Positions 20,677 to 32,725 of a stretch of DNA of 64,000 nt are shown here, piece by piece. How positions within the stretch are numbered: position 1 is the stretch's first letter; each line of letters starts with the position of its first letter. A program made the position numbers and the translations under genes. The stretch lies in assembly GCF_000235365.1 (NCBI RefSeq), contig NC_016454.1:558001-622000 (forward strand), written 5' to 3'. The stretch comes from Eremothecium cymbalariae DBVPG#7215. Lineage: Eukaryota > Ascomycota > Saccharomycetes > Saccharomycetales > Saccharomycetaceae. The notes beneath the pieces were generated by a model. That model was given only the letters and a program-made list of their open reading frames with translations, was not told the origin of the DNA and searched no databases.

Positions 20677-22227
20677 ATGAACTCCTCTCAGGTGGCCCCT
20701 ATACCGCAGATCAAGGACCTTGAATTGGGGGAGACTATTGGTCAAGGTGCGTTTGCATTTGTGAAGACGGCGTCGTTAAAGATGGATCCACGAACAATCG
20801 TGGCGGTGAAGTTTATCCATTTGCCTACTTCAAGGTCACATGGGATGTCAGATGATGATATCATGAAGGAGGTGCTGATACATTCGAAGTGTTCGCATCA
20901 TCGTAATGTGTTAAGAGTTATTGATTGCAATATTGCGAAGGAGTATCTTTGGATAGCTATGGAGATGGCAGATGGAGGCGATCTTTTTGATAAGATCGAG
21001 CCTAATATGGGAGTGGATTCTGAGGTGGCGCAGTTCTATTACCAGCAGCTTGTACGGGCTATTTCTTATCTGCATGAAGAGTGTAGTGTGGCCCATCGGG
21101 ATATAAAACCTGAGAATATCTTACTGGATAGAGATGGGAACTTAAAGCTGGCTGATTTCGGTCTAGCAACGCAGTTCAAAAGGAAGGACGGGACAAAAAG
21201 GGTAGCCAGGGATCAAAGGGGTAGTCCGCCGTATATGGCGCCTGAGATTATATATTCGAATGGATACTTCGCTGACCTCACAGACATCTGGTCAATTGGT
21301 ATATTGACTTTTGTGCTGCTGACTGGCGAGACGCCATGGAATGTCCCTAGTGAAGAAGATTCTTATTATGATGAGTTTTTGGCCGGTGGGGGTAATTTGA
21401 ATCATGGTCCCTGGATAAAGATTAACCTTGTTGAGCTAAGTCTACTACGTAAGATTTTGCAGCCAAATCCAACTAAGAGAGCTACATTGCTTCAGTTGCG
21501 ACAGCATCCGTGGTTTAAAACGCAGGTCAGGTTTTCTGACGTCAATGGTATGTGTAATGACCCACAATTGCTTGCCAGAAAACTGCTATCTAACCTGAAA
21601 GTTTCCTTGTCAGATGATGAATATGCTAAGTCAACACAGGATCCACTGTTTCCAAATCAAAAACGCATCATTATGGCTACTCAACCTGTAGAAAATGAGC
21701 TGGCTCATTTAGTTCATGATTCGGTTCATGCGAATGGAACTGTGTTCTCACAACATCACGGTTCAGGATTATCAGCATGCAATGATCTGCTCATGTCACA
21801 GTTTACACCCGATGTTAGTAAAGGGTTGGCGATATTGCAATTTCAGGTTAACGTTGACTCAAAAGTGTCTCATAATTTTAATCCGAATAAGTTCACAAAG
21901 TTCTTTTCTAGTGAAGACATTGCAACAATCCTAAAGCAAATAGAATTTGCATTGCGACAAGTCGGGATCCCAGTAAAGTCCGATCTTTACAAGAGTTTCA
22001 GAGAACTGGAGAAAGTAATGGACCCTAAAAGTGTTTTTCCAGTTAGCATTGACATCAAGACTCGAGATCGTAAAGGTTGGGTGCTATCCGGATCTGTTTG
22101 TATATTGGAAGTCGATGATACGCTGAAAGTTATAGGGTTTGAAAGAAAAACAGGTGACCCGTTAGAATGGAGAAGCCTATTTAAGAAAATTACAATATTA
22201 TGCCGGGATATCGTTTGCACTGAATAA
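20677..22227 (+). CDS. CHK1: Checkpoint kinase Chk1
   Basis: This effector kinase of the DNA-damage checkpoint acts downstream of Mec1; in yeast it stabilises securin Pds1. It has 516 residues, against 527 in S. cerevisiae. Kinase motifs are GQGAFAFV (22-29), Lys45 in VAVKF, Glu65, AHRDIKPENILL (139-150), DFG (160-162) and SPPYMAPE (183-190). The activation segment lacks a Thr/Ser-rich loop, as expected for Chk1, which does not need loop phosphorylation. The C-terminal half (about 290-516) carries the regulatory KA1-like region with the conserved KSDLYKSFRELEKVM. The UBX-CHK1-RIF1 gene order equals that on S. cerevisiae chromosome II. Confidence 0.95.
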   Translation: MNSSQVAPIPQIKDLELGETIGQGAFAFVKTASLKMDPRTIVAVKFIHLPTSRSHGMSDDDIMKEVLIHSKCSHHRNVLRVIDCNIAKEYLWIAMEMADGGDLFDKIEPNMGVDSEVAQFYYQQLVRAISYLHEECSVAHRDIKPENILLDRDGNLKLADFGLATQFKRKDGTKRVARDQRGSPPYMAPEIIYSNGYFADLTDIWSIGILTFVLLTGETPWNVPSEEDSYYDEFLAGGGNLNHGPWIKINLVELSLLRKILQPNPTKRATLLQLRQHPWFKTQVRFSDVNGMCNDPQLLARKLLSNLKVSLSDDEYAKSTQDPLFPNQKRIIMATQPVENELAHLVHDSVHANGTVFSQHHGSGLSACNDLLMSQFTPDVSKGLAILQFQVNVDSKVSHNFNPNKFTKFFSSEDIATILKQIEFALRQVGIPVKSDLYKSFRELEKVMDPKSVFPVSIDIKTRDRKGWVLSGSVCILEVDDTLKVIGFERKTGDPLEWRSLFKKITILCRDIVCTE

Positions 22228-22398
22228 ACCTGTTTTATATCCAATTAATGTTCCTTAACGTACCGGTTAGTTATTGTAACATGATAAACCTATATATCTA
22301 ACTATATGGTAGAGTCTTCAATCTAATCTTAGACTTGATCATGAACAGTATTGATATATTACAAGAGTTAACCAAAATGAACTAATCTTTGTATATAT

Positions 22399-25300
22399 TT
22401 AAAGACCTTCTAGTTTCACAATAAATGCTAAAAGTTCTCTTCGAAGAAAACTCTTTTCTTCTTCTGCCATATCTTTGATGTCATTGTAGTCTATGCCTTT
22501 TAATCTGGATACAACTCTGCGAACCTTCTTCGATGGTAACTTAGCCTTCGAAGATTTGTCAGAGAACGGAGAGGGATCTCTAGATATTTCTTCACTTTCA
22601 CAAACTGGTTCGTGCGGTCGTTTTGAGGGACCAGAAGGTTCCAAAACAGTGTTTGGCTGCTGTGTTAAAGCCCGGTGGTTAGTTGGGTTGTTATCTAAAT
22701 GTGGATAATATGCACGGTTGCTCTTGAAGATTGGTATTCTCAGTGGAGCTACAATTGAGACATCTACACCAACAGGTTCCAATTCTTTGTTCTTACTATC
22801 TCCTTTTTCTGTTTTATTTTGTCGATCATCAGAATCATATCGAACTTTAACGTATGAATCAACGGAAATGTTATCAAAGGACTTATCAAAAGAGGATTCA
22901 ATACGGACACCATCATCATCGTGATATGGAAGTGACGAACCTGATTCATTATCATACTCGCTTTTGAGCTTTATAGGTGTCCCCTGGTTTATTACTGCAG
23001 CAGGATCAACCTCTAAATCCATCAATAGGCATTTTTCTTCTTCTTCAGCTAGGGTTTCATTACCTACGTTATTTTCTTTATGATTAACACGTCTTGGGCA
23101 TTCAACAGTTGGCGGCTCAACTTTATTTGGCACTTCTTCGACTGATTGTAGGTCTTCTGTGGCTTTTTTTAAGGTAACATTATCTCCATTGTCTGAACAT
23201 TGTACTACATGGGCTCCTTGTTCCTGTAAATTTAATGCATCCGAACCTTCTTGAATAGTTGCTGAGAGATGTGCTGTAGGATAGTCATTCTGATTCCCTG
23301 AACGATCTTCAGATATTGGAGATTCTAGGTTGTTTTCATTAATGCTCACTTTTTTTCCGGCTAAAGATTCTTCCTCTTGTGCATGTTCACTGGACACAGA
23401 ATTTTGTTTTTCTGTGTCAATAAGGCTAGCAGCTTCTATCAATGGAAGTTTGGTCAGGTTATTTTTATCATCGGTTACTCCATCTTCTTCAGATATCTGG
23501 GCAATGTCGCTTTCCTCTTCCTCAGCAAGCATAAAGTCATCCAATGATTCCTCTTCGGTCTCGTTATCATCCAGTTCAGATGGTGACATACTATATAAAT
23601 CAGTTTGACCACAACCATCGGGCATCTTATTTGTATCACGTACAAGAGAAGAGGTTTTTTGATCTTCTTCCTCTGAAATCGAATCTAATTTTTCCAAGCG
23701 ATGTTGAGCAATGGCTCCAGCAAAACCAGAACCATTGTAAGACTCGGCAAGTCCGGAATTCTTATGTGAAATATCAATTGGAATCGTTTGAATGTTATGC
23801 TTCTTCACTATTTGTATAGTGCCCTTTCCAGGAGAAATAAATCTAAACATGGTAGGTTTTTTTTGGGTGTAGTTGCAGTGCCTTCTTTCCACCTGCGAAT
23901 TTGGGTCACCAATGAACTGAATCCTTTAATTGTGAATTGGGGGTGAAGAACAATACGAGCAAGAAGCTGGAATGAGTATTCTCTACCGTCTAATGGAATT
24001 AATTGGTTGATTAATGTCATCACATTCAACATAATATTTTTTGGTTGCGTTATAATATGATTTACCAAAACTGGAAATACTTCCAGAGCATCCCTCCTAT
24101 CCTGGTCAGTAAACAGATCTCTTGGATCAAAGATAAACTTAATTAATTCCACATAATGATCGGAAAATAATTGGAACTTATTTGCTCCAACTAAACCACG
24201 GATTAACTGTAAACACAATGTTGGCTTTTTTGCTTCGAAGTATTCCTTGATAATAGAACTAAAAATTTCATTTGAACCGTCATATTTGCTGAGTATTGTC
24301 ACGGCAGTTAGGACGTCGAGATATTTTACAATCTCCTTCTCCTTACTTCTAATCATATGATAAATGGAATCAAAGCTATTGTTTTTCATAAATATAGGAA
24401 TTAGCTTACCAAATAAGTCCCAGTTCTCTTCTTCATATGCTAAGTTCAAGAGATCTGTAACAAGTACATTAACATCTATAAGGATACTTCCTGGATCCTT
24501 GGTGACGAGTGGTTCAATGTTTCCGAAAGATCCGCAAATTATGGAGACCATTTTAGAGTTGATGGCATGTTCCAACAATTTGTACTGGCTATCTATATCT
24601 AGCGTCGGTAATCTTTGAAAGAGAACTACAGTCGCGTTGTCTGTTAAAATGCTACCCAAATTATCATCTTCAAATAATGTCAAGGAGGTGAGGAACGTTA
24701 CATGGCAATCAATGAGATCCCTGACTAAATCGGTATAATTTGAGAGTAAAAGTAATCCGCAGAGTTCTATAAATAAGTCAGGATTTTCAAAAAGATGTGG
24801 TTTTAGCACATTCAATAGCTCTCCATTCATTCTACCTTCAGAAAATTTCTGTGTATACCTTTTTACAAAGTATACAAGTTCTCTTCTATTCCATTCTAAG
24901 AAGCATAACTTATTAAGGACTTGAAATTTATCACGACCAGTATTAGTGCAGAAATCTAAAACATTTTCAATCCCATCTGGAGTGGGAACTTTATTAATAA
25001 TTTTCAAAAATGATTCCAGGACATTTGGTTGAATTGACGCTGACAATAATTTGGATCCTGCAAAATTTCCGGCATATATGTCAATTGACTTATTATCTAG
25101 CCCTAGAAATTGCTCCACCACATACACATCGGGCACAATGTTCTTAGTTAAATCTAAGGTTAACTTTAACCAGCGTAATTGCTCAAACTCGGACATTTCG
25201 GACACGGTTGTAAGTTTATAGAATGGTGTGGAAGAGTTAATCTGTTCGAAAAGCAAAGACCCAAAAGATTGGAATAAAGCACGAAGTTGTTTTTGAGTTA

Positions 25301-27590
25301 TTTCTTCAGTTGTTTCAAGATTATTCTCTTTTCCAATGTACATATTGAGGTATCTTTTTGCAAATTTGGTACAGGTAATGCAGTGCTCAAGAGTAGATAA
25401 GGATTCAGGGATTTTTGTAAACATTTCCAGTATTATTATACCAATAACATCCAAATCAACATGTTTATAGCCCATAATATCAACAATTAAGTTCATGATA
25501 TCGCTCCAATGAGTGTTAATGATATTAAAAGGAAGGGGCACAATGTCTGAAACACTAATTCCGGTAGAAACTAGCACCCTCATAGGGTTAAAAGGCTTTC
25601 TAGAATATTTTGTCGTTTCCTCGCCTTTTCCCATGAACTTTAGAAAAATATCCTGAATGCGTTTTATTAAAATGGGTGAGTCTTGTTGGGGAATAAAGTC
25701 TTTGAACAATGGGGATATGGCATGTCGATAGAGGTAGTGAAATTTAGTAGAAGAAGAACTGTCACAAAATATCATATATAAAATGTCACTGATTAGATAA
25801 AGAACACCTTCTCTGACATTTGGGTCGGTTCTATTAGCTTCAACCGCTCTTAACGGATCTAATAGAATTTTTGCCAACTCATTAGCACCTGAATCATCTA
25901 ACTGCACGTTGGTCACAACCAAAAATATGATTATACGCCAAGTCTTGAGGGAAATTTTCTTGGCCTTTGAATTTGAGACACTAAAGCAAATCTTGTTCAA
26001 ATTTAACCACAATTTACCTTCTTTAGTCAGTAACCGGGTTAATGAGGAAGGATTGCCATATAACAGCCCAATTATGGAAAGCCATAGGTCCATGGCTAAC
26101 TTATAATCATTCTTTTTCAGTATAAGAGCTTCAATCTTATCACGTAGTAGCTGGCCAAGCGTACAGTTCTTAAATAAAGAAATCTCTTGGTCGGAGAGTT
26201 TGTCAATAAACTTACCAGGAATATAGTCTAATGTCATGTATTCATCTATGGAGATGTTAACGTATTTTTTAGGGTTAGTCAAACTAAATTTCAGAAGATC
26301 TAACAATATCGACACAGCGTTTACGATAACTTTGCTTGGATAGTAGTCTTTGTCAATGAGAATCCTACCAAATACCTCTCCTGGTAACCACAAGCTAATG
26401 GAATCTATCATAATGGTTGGATATTTCATTAAGAAATGTTTTAGAAGAATCAATTTTTCACAAATAAGGTTCGTACTGGGTATCTCCTTAGATTTGGCAA
26501 GAGCATAAATGAACTGCCTTATCTGCAGTTCTGATTGATAAAACTGGCCGTATCTTTCCTCCCTAAGAAGAGTCAACAATACATTTATCATAATTTTGTT
26601 TGTATTTTCATGTTCTACACATTCAATTGATATATGGAACACATTCTGACATGTGGATCGAAGAGTGTGTTTCTTCTCTAAGCTTTTGATGATTTTGCAA
26701 TTTGAAAATAGCGTAGTAAAAAAACGAACAATTTGCACATATAATCTCGAAGTAAAAGGGTCCTTCTTGATATTTCTTAATAGCGTCCTTTGAGAGTCTT
26801 GTAATTGGGTATAAGAGACCTGAACCAGAATATCAATATTGTCAATAATTATATTTGTCCTCCTGTTAACAATATCAGAAAATTCAGCGGACAAAACAGG
26901 TGAGAAAATATTATTCAAAGTTGCATATATTTCGAACTGCCTGTTAGAACCATATGGAGTCTTGAGGAAGTGAATTGCCCCTTCTACAACCCTCTTAAAT
27001 TCCGCAAGGCTGCTGCAATCAATTAGTCCGTGAACTTCTCCGACAGCCCAATATTCTAAACTGAAAGGATCCACAGTAATGATAGCAGGCATTGATGGAT
27101 TTAAAAACTGATGCAATGGCTGAAGTTGGCTGTTTGCCACACTTTCTGTAGCTGCAGTTTTTGTAGGAGAATTCTTAAGAATCGATTTAAAGGGAGGTTT
27201 GTTCCGAGAAGAAGCAGGTATTGGACTTGATGAAATTGACGGATGGGTTGGGGAAGACTCAATCTTATCTGAAAATGCTACAGACTTCTTCATAGGGGAC
27301 GATGCATTGAACTCTAACTGTTCAGTTTCTAGCGGTTGACTTAATTGTAGGATCAATTTAGGATGCCCAAGTGTGTTCTGCGCGATCCCCTTATCTAACC
27401 TTTTTGGCGTAGGAGACCTTTGATAAACATTCTCATTAGGAATACTAGGTAGATTTAGTGGCATTAAAGAGAGCTGAGGTTTTTCAACAGTTTTCTTCTG
27501 ATTGGATCTCTGATGGATATGCTTATCTAACATATCCAACGCCTTAATTCGTCTGCCAGATGACTGAGGAGGCTTCCGGTTGGACCCCAT
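22399..27590 (-). CDS. RIF1: Rif1, telomere and replication-timing regulator, split by a -1 shift
   Basis: Rif1 recruits PP1 (Glc7) to counter Dbf4-dependent kinase at origins and limits telomere length with Rap1. The first frame (27590-23808, 1260 residues) holds the PP1-docking pair KSVAF (102-106, RVxF class) and SILK (136-139), then a long HEAT-type helical body. The second frame reaches to 22399. It holds an acidic disordered part and a conserved Lys/Arg-rich C-terminus (SKKVRRVVSRLKGIDYNDIK), likely the Rap1-binding and oligomerisation domain. The frames overlap at 23808-23892. An 8-A run (T run at 23857-23864 on the plus strand) in the order AAA AAA AAC would join them by a -1 shift into about 1.7 k residues (S. 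cerevisiae has 1916). No other defect is visible. Causes to weigh are a homopolymer miscall, ribosomal frameshifting or a fresh mutation. Confidence 0.88.
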
Positions 27591-27997
27591 TGGTACGTCT
27601 TGATCGATCAGTGGATCTCAAACCCTGCTCAACGTCTGTAACAAGGATCTTGTATCCTTTATTAGGGTCGTATTAGGATGCCTAAAATTTCAACGAGTAG
27701 ATACAAGCAATGCCCGTAAATTAAACGCGTATAAATTTACAATTGTAGCAATTAAAACATCACATGACCAACTTCAAACTCATAAATGCCAATGAATTCT
27801 TAAAATAGCAAGTCCTGTTGATCACCACATCATTCCTTTATTTATGCGGTAATCCTCGGTTCCATCATTTTGTATACTTGTAGCTTTTGCACGCTATCAC
27901 TTAATGTGGAGTCAATTCTTAACTATACCTCATCTCCACTATGAGAAATTTTACTTAGTGTCAATAAAACGTTACAAGAACGTATCGAAGGCCAAGG
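27591..27997. promoter_or_regulatory. Divergent RIF1/YPT10 promoter with one MCB
   Basis: There are 0.4 kb between the two start codons. One ACGCGT (27725-27730) is present, the MluI box bound by MBF at G1/S in yeasts. A single box is weak evidence for cell-cycle control of RIF1. Confidence 0.45.
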
Positions 27998-28624
27998 ATG
28001 ACAGCAGAATACGTATGTCAACTTAAATTAGTGCTACTAGGTGAATCTTCGGTTGGAAAATCTTCGATTGTTACCAGGTTCACTACTGGGGAATTTCATA
28101 AGAACCAAGCCACTATTGGAGCGGCTTTCACCACAAGGACGATATCATGGAAAGAGAATCCTACAAACCGAAGTTCAGAAGAACTAATAACCAAGTCTGT
28201 GAATTTTGAAATATGGGATACAGCAGGGCAAGAACGGTATAGGTCTTTGGCTCCGATGTATTACAGGAACACAGACGTGGCTTTGATTGTTTTTGATATT
28301 ACGGATGAGTCTAGCCTTGAGAAAGCTCAGTCATGGATTGATGAGTTAAACACATATGTCGATGAGTCTCGACAAAAACAAATTGTTATTAAAATAGTAG
28401 GTAATAAGATGGATTTGAAAGACTCTAAGTTCGTGAAGGGGGGTTGGAAAACTGTGTCTCTCGTCTCCGCCAAGTCTGGTGAAGGGATTGAAGACTTGTT
28501 TATGTGTATTGCTAAGGAAGTCCCGAAGGAAAAGTTTTTGGTGAAAGAAGTTGTGAATAAGAAGCCAAAAAATATTCTGAACTTACTTGGTACTACTAGT
28601 AGTAATGATCGTTGTAATTGTTGA
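27998..28624 (+). CDS. YPT10: Rab-type GTPase Ypt10
   Basis: This small GTPase belongs to the Rab family (Rab5-like group). It has 208 residues. Motifs are the P-loop GESSVGKS (15-22), switch I with Thr39 in ATIGAAF, WDTAGQE (73-79), NKMD (136-139) and SAK (157-159). The C-terminal CNC supports double geranylgeranylation and membrane anchoring. A hydrophilic insertion of about 14 residues (52-65) sits between switch I and the WDTAGQE strand. The choice of Ypt10 over Ypt53/Vps21 rests on the convergent SHM1 neighbour, which is the S. cerevisiae arrangement (YBR263W/YBR264C). The role of Ypt10 is poorly known; overproduction disturbs Golgi morphology. Confidence 0.85.
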   Translation: MTAEYVCQLKLVLLGESSVGKSSIVTRFTTGEFHKNQATIGAAFTTRTISWKENPTNRSSEELITKSVNFEIWDTAGQERYRSLAPMYYRNTDVALIVFDITDESSLEKAQSWIDELNTYVDESRQKQIVIKIVGNKMDLKDSKFVKGGWKTVSLVSAKSGEGIEDLFMCIAKEVPKEKFLVKEVVNKKPKNILNLLGTTSSNDRCNC

Positions 28625-28725
28625 CGTTAAACTTTAGTTCAGTCATATAAGTAATGACAATAGGATTTGACGAAGATTTAAGAATTTATCACAAGACCAA
28701 CATAATGCATATGAAACAATGTATT

Positions 28726-30207
28726 CTATAACTCTCCAGGAACTGGATACTTGCCTACCCACTCATAAACCTGGGCGGATAGTTCTTGAACTTGCGTAGA
28801 TTCTTCACATAGTTGCCGGAAATTGGCTAATTTAGATCTGTTGTCAGCAGCATCGGGGGATTCTTGTGATTTCAGACCAATAGCCAGCTTGACAGCGCGA
28901 CTCATGAATTCTGCAACTTGTGTAAACTCATCAACACCGAATCCCCTTGTGGTCATTGCTGGAGTACCGACCCTCAGGCCGGATGGGAACAATGCAGACT
29001 TGTCATTTGGAACTGTGTTTTTATTAGCTGCTATATTTATTTTTTCCAGGATTGTTTCTAACCTTGCACCGTCGATGCCCAAGTTAGATAGGTTAATTAA
29101 AATCAGATGAGTATCAGTACCTCCTGAAACTAGGTTAAATCCACGTTTGATTAACTCTTCGCCAAAGTGCTTGGCGTTTGTGATCACAGATGCTTGATAT
29201 TCCTTAAATTCCGGAGTCGCAGCCTGTTTGAGTGCAACGGCTAATGCTGAGATGGTATGGTTGTGTGGGCCACCTTGATGGCCTGGGAAGACAGAAAAGT
29301 TTATTTTACTATCCAAATCATACATAATCTTCTTGCCCTTTTCGGACACCTTCCTCACGCCCTTTCTGTAAAAGATCATAGCACCTCTTGGACCTCTTAA
29401 AGACTTATGAGTGGTCGTAGTTACAATATCGGAATATTCAAAGGGAGAAGGAATAACGCCAGCAGCAACTAAACCAGAGATGTGTGCCATATCGAACATC
29501 AGGTAAGCACCGCATGCGTCAGAAATTTCTCTAAAACGCTTACAATCCATGATTCTAGCATAAGCAGAAGCTCCAGCAACAATCACCTTGGGTCTGAATA
29601 ATTTAGATGTCTTAGATAACGATTCGTAATCAATTAATCCAGTCTGTGAATCAATGTGGTAGGGCATAGTTTGGAAGTATTTTGAAATGTAAGATATCTT
29701 GGTACCACTTGGCAATTGATATCCATGAGATAAATGACCACCATGTGGCAGATCCAGGCCCATCAACCGATCATCTGTATTCATTATAGCTGAATACGTA
29801 TACAAATTGGCAGGAGCTCCGGATAGAGGCTGCACGTTAACACCCCACTGAGCAGGATCCAAGTTGTAAAGGGATAAAGCACGCTTCTGGCAAAGAGATT
29901 CAGCCATATCAATGAACTGATTGCCTCCGTAGTAACGCCTGCCAGGGTAACCTTCGGAGTATTTATTCTGCATTTCACTACCTAATAATTCCATCACCGA
30001 CTTTGAAGTGAAGTTCTCACTTGGTATCAACGTTATACTATGCTTCTGTCTCTCCCGTTCCATCCTTAAAATATCGTACATCTCCTTATCAACTTCCTGT
30101 ACAGGTTTGGATATCATCGCCTGGTTTGCTGATATCTTACTAGACATCAAACGGGAAGCAATAAGTGTAGGGGTCCCACGAAAAAACGACAAACGGTTTA
30201 CCAGCAT
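28726..30207 (-). CDS. SHM1: Mitochondrial serine hydroxymethyltransferase
   Basis: This PLP enzyme interconverts serine plus tetrahydrofolate with glycine plus 5,10-methylene-tetrahydrofolate. It has 493 residues, against 490 for S. cerevisiae Shm1. The first 25 or so residues are basic, Ser/Arg-rich and free of acid residues ([18 protein letters not shown]), a mitochondrial presequence, which separates it from cytosolic Shm2. Visible signatures are [24 protein letters not shown] and the PLP-lysine site [16 protein letters not shown]. All expected blocks are present. It converges on YPT10 with about 100 bp between the stops. Confidence 0.96.
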   Translation of the reverse strand: MLVNRLSFFRGTPTLIASRLMSSKISANQAMISKPVQEVDKEMYDILRMERERQKHSITLIPSENFTSKSVMELLGSEMQNKYSEGYPGRRYYGGNQFIDMAESLCQKRALSLYNLDPAQWGVNVQPLSGAPANLYTYSAIMNTDDRLMGLDLPHGGHLSHGYQLPSGTKISYISKYFQTMPYHIDSQTGLIDYESLSKTSKLFRPKVIVAGASAYARIMDCKRFREISDACGAYLMFDMAHISGLVAAGVIPSPFEYSDIVTTTTHKSLRGPRGAMIFYRKGVRKVSEKGKKIMYDLDSKINFSVFPGHQGGPHNHTISALAVALKQAATPEFKEYQASVITNAKHFGEELIKRGFNLVSGGTDTHLILINLSNLGIDGARLETILEKINIAANKNTVPNDKSALFPSGLRVGTPAMTTRGFGVDEFTQVAEFMSRAVKLAIGLKSQESPDAADNRSKLANFRQLCEESTQVQELSAQVYEWVGKYPVPGEL

Positions 30208-32161
30208 GATTCTTCTAAATCCTAATTATGGAATCAGATAGCTTTGAAATGGTCCGGCTGAGAAGGTGTCTTCAGATACTGAGCAATGAACATAAGGAGA
30301 AAACTTTTCAAATATACCCACCCACCTCTTTTTGAGCAGACTAGACCATTACTGTAACTTGTGGTGTGCGGACGAAGAATACAAGTAATACCAACGTCTG
30401 ACCATTAAAACAATATACGGTCTCCAAAGCATAGAAACACAATTACATAGTTCTGCTAACCTTTCAACACTTATTCCTAGTAGCGCAAACCGATTCCTAG
30501 GAGTTTTTAGCTTCAGCAACTAATGTAATTTACCTTCGTGAACTACACTACAGCTCAACTCAGACACTTGAGTATACACTCCTGGTTATCATGCTATATC
30601 GAATAAACACATGTTTGATGGAATATACCCATCCCCCTTGCCATTGACTTAATAGATTTCTCAATTCCCTGAAGATGGAACAGCGATGACCTTAATGAAT
30701 TCTAAAATACGAATTCTGTCTGAAAATTCCATTGACACGCAAGAGTACTCAAAAAAGTTGTTAGTGAATACGTCCCTATCCAATTAACTACGGGGTAAGT
30801 TCTTATTGTATCTACTTATTTAGAATTAGCATTTCAATTGTGGACTGTGTTATTCCGAAGGAATGTTGATTAGGACTCTGTATGCAAGATCTAAAAACAA
30901 TTTGGGACCGTCGAATTGCGCTAGCCATGTGGTTCCGCTCATCACGATGAAACCGGCACTTTTGGCGTAGAATGCAAAAGAATACTCGAAGGGGGAGCTA
31001 TCTCACCTAAGTCAACAATCTAGCTTCAATTACGAATATTCATCCATGTATGTGGGTTCTGTCCTGCATACTCAGAGGTGTTATCTCTTTACTAAAGAAA
31101 CAATGATGTGAATTCTTCACAGATGAAATGTCCATGAAGCTGATAAGCTAAATTGGAATCCTCATTATAATTGTCAAGCTCTCTTATTAAAACTTCGAAT
31201 TATGCAAACTAATCAGTTACATCTAATTCACTATAACAGTCATTGTTGTTCATATCACCATGTTCATATCAAAATATTCATTCAACAGAAATTCTTCTCA
31301 CACATTTCTCGGTTAATGGAAGAACATGATGAGCTATCTCGTAATCCATGATGCTCAAAGGGTGACTATAGCACGATGCTAATAGAAACCACCAACTAGG
31401 ATACCCTAGTGGTCAGCATTAATCCTACGTGAATCAGACAATTACTCATTGTTCACATTAAGATTGCGCTCATCCTTACTGAAATCCTTCACTACATAAA
31501 CCAAAGTAGATTATTCATCCTAACATTAACTGCATTAAAACCCACCCATGATATTCCGTTTGGTTAAGTTTTAAGGAATTCCACAAATAACGAGCATAAC
31601 AATGAAACCATTCGGAATTAGACGACATAGGAGTCTAGAACTATCACTACTAGATTTTTGTCACAACTATTTTATTATCTTTTGCATATCTGAAATCTCG
31701 CTATTGTGTAAGAATTCTTATCGGAATTTCGAGCTTTATTTTTTAACGAAGCATGGTGAAATATTAAGTTTGCACTCATGCAATGTTTCTTTCTATTACA
31801 CTTCTTCTTTGGGTAACCACATTACTCATTAGTTCTTGAGCTTTTGGATTTAAACAATGCACACATACGTACTTGTTAATTAGGTTACTGTATACGCAAT
31901 GGACTATATAATTGTTTAAACGGGAATGTACTTCGCTTGGTCGAGCAGAACCCCAGAAGCATATAGTCCGGAATTCAACATAATAGGGAAGGTAATCCCA
32001 GATTGCTTTAAGACCAAAGACCATTAGGAATGGCTAAAAAGCTTAACCCAGCGGCCAGTCGCTTTCTTAGTGGATGTTTCACATGTTATCATTATAGCAA
32101 ATGGGGTTTAAGAACTCATCGACTAGAGAGTGGGGAAGGGCGACCATTTGGTAAACATTTG
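30208..32161. other. Gene-free synteny break
   Basis: About 2 kb between SHM1 (a chromosome II gene in S. cerevisiae) and the ARG2 block (chromosome X). Frames are short and featureless. I searched for a point centromere and found no convincing CDEI/CDEII/CDEIII set (see rejected items). A decayed tRNA lies at the right end. No ancient gene relic is recognised. Confidence 0.55.
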
Positions 32162-32233
32162 AGCACGCACTCAGGTTCGAACTAAGGACCAACAGATTTG
32201 CAATCTGCTGTCCTACTACTCTGCCATAGGAGC
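32162..32233 (-). pseudogene. Degenerate tRNA-Cys (GCA)
   Basis: The minus strand reads as a 72-nt tRNA-Cys. The anticodon arm (CAGATTGCAAATCTG, anticodon GCA), the variable loop and the T arm (CTTAG-TTCGAAC-CTGAG) are intact and match yeast tRNA-Cys. The acceptor stem has two mismatches (positions 3-70 T/T and 5-68 C/C). In the D stem only one of four pairs remains. TCCTA and TAGGA in the 5' half can pair into a competing hairpin. No run of four or more T follows the 3' end, so the usual Pol III stop is missing. It is most likely a decayed copy; a functional odd tRNA is less likely. Confidence 0.7.
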
Positions 32234-32725
32234 CACTAAATAGTTTTGCGGGACGGTGGCTTACCTTTTTGATATTTATACATTATGCTAAATCACGTGG
32301 TGATCATTTGTATACTATATTCACATTATATATATATACATAAATCACTCTGCAGAAGTATTCGTGACTCTCTCAGGGGCATTATTAACCTGGAAGTCAC
32401 CTCGGTTTACTTCCTGCTGTGTTTTGTATTTCGTACTGCTGTAAGTATAAAGCTATGCCGTTGCATTCAGAATGTAGATAAATTGGCGCCAAGCTTTAGT
32501 TCATTTGATGGGAAGAAAATAGCTAGTGTTTTAATCAATCACCAAATATGGTGATTGATTCGTTTATATAGTGAGTCGTTTACATAAATAACTAATGCAG
32601 AATTGATATTTGTTGTCATCATAAGAATGAGTTCGTTGATAGAAAGCGCACGAGAGTTGTATAATACCATCATTCAGAAGAGCTCAGGACATGATAAAGT
32701 CTTTGAACTGGTTGTTCTAAACCGT
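32234..32725. other. Intergenic region downstream of ARG2
   Basis: There are about 0.5 kb of AT-rich sequence with one ATCACGTG (from 32286) and no gene. It holds the 3' region of ARG2 and the flank of the tRNA-Cys relic. Confidence 0.5.

Noticed and set aside
30208..32725. Point centromere in the gene-free break
   Set aside because: ATCACGTG occurs at 32286 and TATTCCGAAGG at about 30851, but they are 1.4 kb apart. No very AT-rich 80-170 bp block lies between a CDEI and a TTTCCGAA-type CDEIII.
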